Assembly (NCBI GenBank): GCA_020436125.1
Contig: JAGQYK010000007.1
Location: 4,676 to 68,675 of the forward strand
Direction: 5' to 3'
From: Cyclobacteriaceae bacterium
Lineage (GTDB): Bacteria > Bacteroidota > Bacteroidia > Cytophagales > Cyclobacteriaceae
DNA: 64,000 bases
Shown here: positions 60,492 through 64,000 of the stretch, piece by piece
Layout of the letters: every line of letters starts with the position of its first letter
Numbering within the stretch: the stretch's first letter is position 1
Position numbers and translations under genes: made by a program
The notes under the pieces: generated by a model
What the model was told of the DNA's origin: nothing
What the model saw: only the letters and a program-made list of their open reading frames with translations
Databases searched by the model: none

Positions 60492-62315
60492 ATGGACTCG
60501 AATCAGGGAAGTTGGTCAACGGATAAATCTCCGGGTGCAATACTTGGCTTTGCCAGAGAGATGAGAAAAAATCCGACTGAGGCTGAAAATTTGTTATGGG
60601 AGAATCTTCGTAACAAAAAGTTAGGAGGGTTAAAGTTTCGAAGACAGCAACCTATGGAGGGGTTTATTCTTGATTTTTATTGTCATGAGGTAAAATTGGG
60701 TGTTGAAGTACATGGGCCTGACCACCATAAAACCGAACAAAAGAAATATGATGAACTTCGGACATCTTATTTGGAAGAATTCGGAATTGAGATAATTCGA
60801 TTTTCGAATGAAGAAGTAACACAAACAATGAGAAATGTTTTAGGGAAGATACGGGAAGTGACAAAGAGAAAGTTAGAAGAAAGCCCCTCTCCCCGACCTC
60901 GTTCCTCGGTCACCCCTCTCCCTGGGGAGAGGGGAGGGGGTGAGGGACTTACCTACTTCAAATTAAAAGGGCTTCTTCAAAGAGATCAGTGGATAAGCCC
61001 TGCTTTTGTAGGCGTTGATAATTCGGGGATAATAAAATATTTATCAAGTACTTCTCCTTCAGATGGTTTTGCCATGGATACCGTGGATGGATATGCTATA
61101 CCGGGGTTTCAAAATGCTCATTCTCATGCTTTTCAGTATGGGATGGCGGGGCTTGCTGAAAATCACCCCATGGGAACCAGAGATGATTTCTGGTCATGGC
61201 GAGAGGCGATGTATCAATGTGCACTTTCTGTTGATCCGGATCAGGCAGAGGCTATTGCAACTATGCTTTACTCAGAAATGGTGCGTCATGGTTATACACA
61301 GGTGGCAGAGTTTCATTACCTTCATCATGATAAGGAGGGTCACCATTATAACAATCTGGCTGAGTTAGGCGAACGTATGGTGGCAGCTGCCCAAAGAGCA
61401 GGAATAAAGATCACACTGGTTCCTGTTTTTTATCAGAAGGGAACATTTGGTAAGGAACCACAACCTCGTCAGAGGAGATTCATTTCAAAATCAGTGGATG
61501 AGTACCTTCAACTTTTCGAAGCTTCAAAAAAAGTAATTAAACATTATAATGATGCTTCTTTAGCTTTCAGCATCCATTCATTGCGGGCTGTGGATTTAAA
61601 TGATATCATTAAAACAATTGAACACATGCCCTCTGATTTGCCGTTTCATATTCATGTGGCAGAACAGAAAAAGGAAGTAGCAGATTGTATTGATCATTGT
61701 GGTAAGCGTCCTATGCAGTGGGTGTTGGATCACCTTTCTGTAGATGAAAGATTCCACTTAGTTCATTCTACTCATTTGGATGATGATGAATTATCGAGGT
61801 TAGCAAAGTCAGGAGCAAGTGTCGTATTGTGTCCTTCAACAGAAGGTAATTTGGGAGATGGTATTTTTAGGATGAAAGAGTTTGTGAAACTGGGAGGCAG
61901 ATGGTCGATTGGAACGGATAGTCATATCGGTATTAATCCATTGGAAGAATTCAGAATGATAGATTACCGGCAAAGATTGGTGAGTAATGAAAGAAATACG
62001 TTTGACGGAGATGCAGCACATTATATGATCAATGAGGAAGTTGTTTCCGGGCGAAAGGCAATGGGAATTAATTCTATTGACAATTTTGAAATAGGGAAAC
62101 CGTTTGATGCACTCATATTTAATGCTAAGTCTCCGCTGGTGTCAGCAACCTCACTTAAAAACCTCGTATCTACAATCGTTTATTCTGCCGATTCAAATTA
62201 CAATTTGGGGACCATAATCAATGGAAGGTGGGTTGTGAAAAACAACAAGCATAGGAATGAAGAAGCAATTAGAAATAGTTTCACACTCGCGCTTCAGCAG
62301 ATGAAGAACCGTTAA
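60492..62315 (+). CDS. hutF: DUF559 endonuclease-like domain fused to formimidoylglutamate deiminase
   Basis: A 607-residue fusion protein. Residues about 18-120 are a DUF559/Vsr-like domain: MRKNPTEAENLLWENLRN, LGGLKFRRQQPMEGFILDFYC, KLGVEVHGPDHH, where the usual acidic ELDG motif reads EVHG. Residues about 134-152 come from a GC-rich repeat (SPSPRPRSSVTPLPGERGGG). From about 153 on it is a complete HutF (amidohydrolase family): metal ligands HSHAF near 206, FSIHSLRAV, FHIHVAEQ, and GTDSHIGINP. HutF converts formimidoylglutamate to formylglutamate, the substrate of the gene before it. No in-frame start codon lies between the repeat and HutF, so HutF depends on the upstream start. ATG 60492 chosen; ATG 60477 is possible. 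Confidence 0.85.
   Translation: MDSNQGSWSTDKSPGAILGFAREMRKNPTEAENLLWENLRNKKLGGLKFRRQQPMEGFILDFYCHEVKLGVEVHGPDHHKTEQKKYDELRTSYLEEFGIEIIRFSNEEVTQTMRNVLGKIREVTKRKLEESPSPRPRSSVTPLPGERGGGEGLTYFKLKGLLQRDQWISPAFVGVDNSGIIKYLSSTSPSDGFAMDTVDGYAIPGFQNAHSHAFQYGMAGLAENHPMGTRDDFWSWREAMYQCALSVDPDQAEAIATMLYSEMVRHGYTQVAEFHYLHHDKEGHHYNNLAELGERMVAAAQRAGIKITLVPVFYQKGTFGKEPQPRQRRFISKSVDEYLQLFEASKKVIKHYNDASLAFSIHSLRAVDLNDIIKTIEHMPSDLPFHIHVAEQKKEVADCIDHCGKRPMQWVLDHLSVDERFHLVHSTHLDDDELSRLAKSGASVVLCPSTEGNLGDGIFRMKEFVKLGGRWSIGTDSHIGINPLEEFRMIDYRQRLVSNERNTFDGDAAHYMINEEVVSGRKAMGINSIDNFEIGKPFDALIFNAKSPLVSATSLKNLVSTIVYSADSNYNLGTIINGRWVVKNNKHRNEEAIRNSFTLALQQMKNR
60884..60946. repeat. GC-rich palindromic repeat at the DUF559-HutF junction
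   Basis: CCCCTCTCC occurs at 60884-60892 and 60913-60921. CCCCTCTCCC (60913-60922) pairs perfectly with GGGAGAGGGG (60925-60934), and GACC/GGTC forms a second small stem between. A G-rich GGTGAGGG end follows. It differs strongly in composition from its AT-rich surroundings. To my recollection, such CCCTCTCC/GGAGAGGG repeats are widespread and are often found beside DUF559 genes. Confidence 0.75.
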
Positions 62316-62394
62316 TATTTCTTTGCCAAAATCGGATTATCTCTCAAAATTAGTCCCCATTTGGCCTCAGTAGACGATTTTTCGGTACCTGTGA

Positions 62395-62406
62395 CGGTCT
62401 AGACCG
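62395..62406. repeat. Short palindrome in the hutF downstream gap
   Basis: CGGTCTAGACCG is a perfect 12-bp palindrome in the 170-base gap before the BNR gene, with no T-run after it. It may be an operator, or chance. Confidence 0.3.
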
Positions 62407-62485
62407 ATGTAGCCGATCAAATAATACTTTTAGGATTCTTGCATAGGTTTTTAGTACTTAGCTAGTTCGAAAACCTAAAATTACT

Positions 62486-64000
62486 ATGAGAAAATTCTAT
62501 CTACTTGCAGGTATCCTCATGCTATCTGTAAGTCTTGTCTATGCGCAAAGAAAGCAAAAAAAGGCTCCTGCACAGCCTGCGCAAAGCACCCTTGATGCAG
62601 ATTTGTATAAAGGGCTAAAGTGGCGAAACATTGGCCCTTACCGAGGTGGTAGGTCCAATGCTATTTCTGGAGTGGTTAATAACAACATGGTCTATTATAC
62701 TGGCTATACAGGAGGAGGAGTTTGGAAAACAGAAAATGCAGGCGCTTCGTGGAAGAATATTTCTGATGGTTTTTTTAAGTCAGGTTCAGTAGGCGAAATC
62801 GCTATTTCTGAGTCTGATCCCAATGTTATTTATGTGGGAATGGGCGAGCATGCTGTTCGGGGCGTGATGACTACCTATGGAGACGGTGTTTATAAGTCTA
62901 CCGATGCCGGGGCCACATGGAAGAACATGGGACTGGAGAAAACAAGACATATTTCTGAGATCGCAGTTCACCCAACAAACCCTGATGTTGTGCTAGTAGG
63001 CGCACAGGGGGCTGTTCATGGACCAAGTTCAGACAGAGGTGTTTATAAGTCGGTTGACGGAGGCGCTACCTGGAAGCGTACTTTGTATGTAGATGAGAAC
63101 ACGGGGGTATCAAGTCTTAATATGGACATGAATAACCCAAGAATATTGTATGCGGCTACTTGGGACCATAGACGTCTTCCCTGGAAAGTAGTGAGTGGAG
63201 GCCCTGGATCAGCCTTATGGAAATCTACGGACGGAGGAGATACTTGGAAAAAAATTGTTGAAGGTCTTCCAAAAGAATTGGGAAAGATGGGAGTTGCTGT
63301 GTCACGCGCCAATTCCAACAGAGTGTATGCTATTGTAGAAACCGAAAAATCAAAATCTGGTCTTTACCGTTCTGATGACGGAGGCAATAAGTGGACCTTG
63401 TTGAGCAACAATCAGGATATTAGTTCACGTTCATGGTACTACATGGAAGTATTCCCTGATCCAATTAACGAAGACATCGTGTATGTGTTAAATGCACCAG
63501 TGATGCGTTCTATTGATGGAGGTAAAAACTTCTCAAGGGTATCAGTAGGTCATGGCGACACCCATGATTTATGGATTAACCCTAAGGATAACAACAATAT
63601 GATATTGGGAGACGATGGTGGAGGAGAAATTACTTTTAATCGCGGAGATACTTGGAGTACTCAGGGTAACCAGCCCACTGCTCAGTTTTATAGAGTTGCT
63701 GTTGACAATGTGTTCCCTTACAATGTATATGGAGGACAGCAGGATAATTCTTCAGTTGTAATTGCGAGCAGAACTAATTCAGCAGGTATTACAGAAAGAG
63801 ATTGGTTCAATGGACCAGGCTGTGAAAGTGCATTTATCGTATTTGATCCAGAGAATCCTGAAAAACTAATGGGTGGATGTTACCAGGGAAATATTGATGT
63901 GTTGGATATTAACACGGGAGAATCAAAAGACGTAAGAGAAGATCCCGCTACCTACCTGGCCTATGAGGCAAAGGATATGAAATACAGATTCAATTGGAAT
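62486..64000 (+). CDS. Exported BNR/VPS10-like propeller protein, cut by the window end
   Basis: The gene starts at ATG 62486 and stays open through 64000 (505 codons seen), so its 3' end lies outside. It has a signal peptide (KFYLLAGILMLSVSLVYAQ). From about residue 45 it has sortilin/VPS10-like BNR repeats: KWRNIGPYRGGRSNAISGVV, GGGVWKTENAGASWKNI, GVYKSTDAGATWKNM, GVYKSVDGGATWKRT, ALWKSTDGGDTWKKI and GLYRSDDGGNKWT. Proteins of this pattern in Bacteroidota are about 1000 residues and often called sialidase-like or VPS10-domain proteins, but activity is rarely known. It shows repeats similar to those of the giant T9SS protein. Confidence 0.85.
   Translation, partial: MRKFYLLAGILMLSVSLVYAQRKQKKAPAQPAQSTLDADLYKGLKWRNIGPYRGGRSNAISGVVNNNMVYYTGYTGGGVWKTENAGASWKNISDGFFKSGSVGEIAISESDPNVIYVGMGEHAVRGVMTTYGDGVYKSTDAGATWKNMGLEKTRHISEIAVHPTNPDVVLVGAQGAVHGPSSDRGVYKSVDGGATWKRTLYVDENTGVSSLNMDMNNPRILYAATWDHRRLPWKVVSGGPGSALWKSTDGGDTWKKIVEGLPKELGKMGVAVSRANSNRVYAIVETEKSKSGLYRSDDGGNKWTLLSNNQDISSRSWYYMEVFPDPINEDIVYVLNAPVMRSIDGGKNFSRVSVGHGDTHDLWINPKDNNNMILGDDGGGEITFNRGDTWSTQGNQPTAQFYRVAVDNVFPYNVYGGQQDNSSVVIASRTNSAGITERDWFNGPGCESAFIVFDPENPEKLMGGCYQGNIDVLDINTGESKDVREDPATYLAYEAKDMKYRFNWN

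Overview
The window looks like chromosome of a Bacteroidota member, most likely order Cytophagales. I infer this from the conserved HU-mutY-ssb-gldE-gldD block of gliding-motility genomes, a type IX secretion (T9SS) sorting domain on a 1953-residue protein, a fused MurF-alanine racemase, frequent TAnnTTTG-like -7 promoter elements, weak Shine-Dalgarno sequences and moderately AT-rich DNA. I saw no tRNA, rRNA, CRISPR array, phage or complete insertion sequence. Coding density is high. No gene is obviously broken, apart from one start-codon problem and one domain-insertion fusion.

Layout. 0-3.5 kb (minus): DinB-like, YHS, RecX, YcxB-like, NadC and DUF4783 genes. 3.6-8.9 kb (plus): phosphoglycerate mutase, a lipoprotein, an ABC exporter, then TerC behind a leader with a terminator-like hairpin. 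8.9-14.7 kb (minus): a LETM1/TerB-like protein, PurE-PurK, another TerB-like protein and FeoB-FeoA, so metal-related genes (TerC, TerB-like, Feo) surround the purine pair. 14.8-31.7 kb: housekeeping genes on both strands (MurF-Alr, tRNA-binding protein, RluD-type synthase, S41 peptidase, prenyl synthase, RNase R, exonuclease, LysR, threonine synthase, GH113-like hydrolase, LipB, phosphoglucose/phosphomannose isomerase). 31.7-34 kb: YraN, a MORN-like protein, and a MarR regulator with a secreted NTF2-like gene, each preceded by the same palindromic operator. 34-39 kb (minus): HtpG, RNase G, a 30-residue basic ribosomal-type protein, a TPR protein and HU. 39.3-45.1 kb (plus): mutY, ssb, gldE, gldD, recG.

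45.2-55.8 kb (plus) holds envelope and secreted proteins: a Kre9/KNH-like protein, the giant T9SS cargo (BNR propeller, FnIII, FG-GAP/VCBS, ASPIC/UnbV), an exported caspase-like peptidase, and, after a strong terminator, a propeller/Y_Y_Y sensor-like protein without a kinase. This is the best candidate for an undescribed functional module. 55.9-62.3 kb is a tight plus-strand run: DUF6503 lipoprotein, DinB, PBP4-type carboxypeptidase, NagZ-like GH3, N-formylglutamate amidohydrolase and formimidoylglutamate deiminase (HutF). The last two catalyse consecutive steps of histidine breakdown. HutF is fused in frame to an N-terminal DUF559 endonuclease-like domain through a linker encoded by a GC-rich palindromic repeat, which looks like a domesticated insertion. 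A second BNR-propeller gene runs off the right edge.

Recurring structure: six of the seven convergent gene pairs overlap at their stop codons by 4-8 bases; the seventh has a symmetrical bidirectional terminator. Functions are assigned by reading motifs by eye, without database searches.
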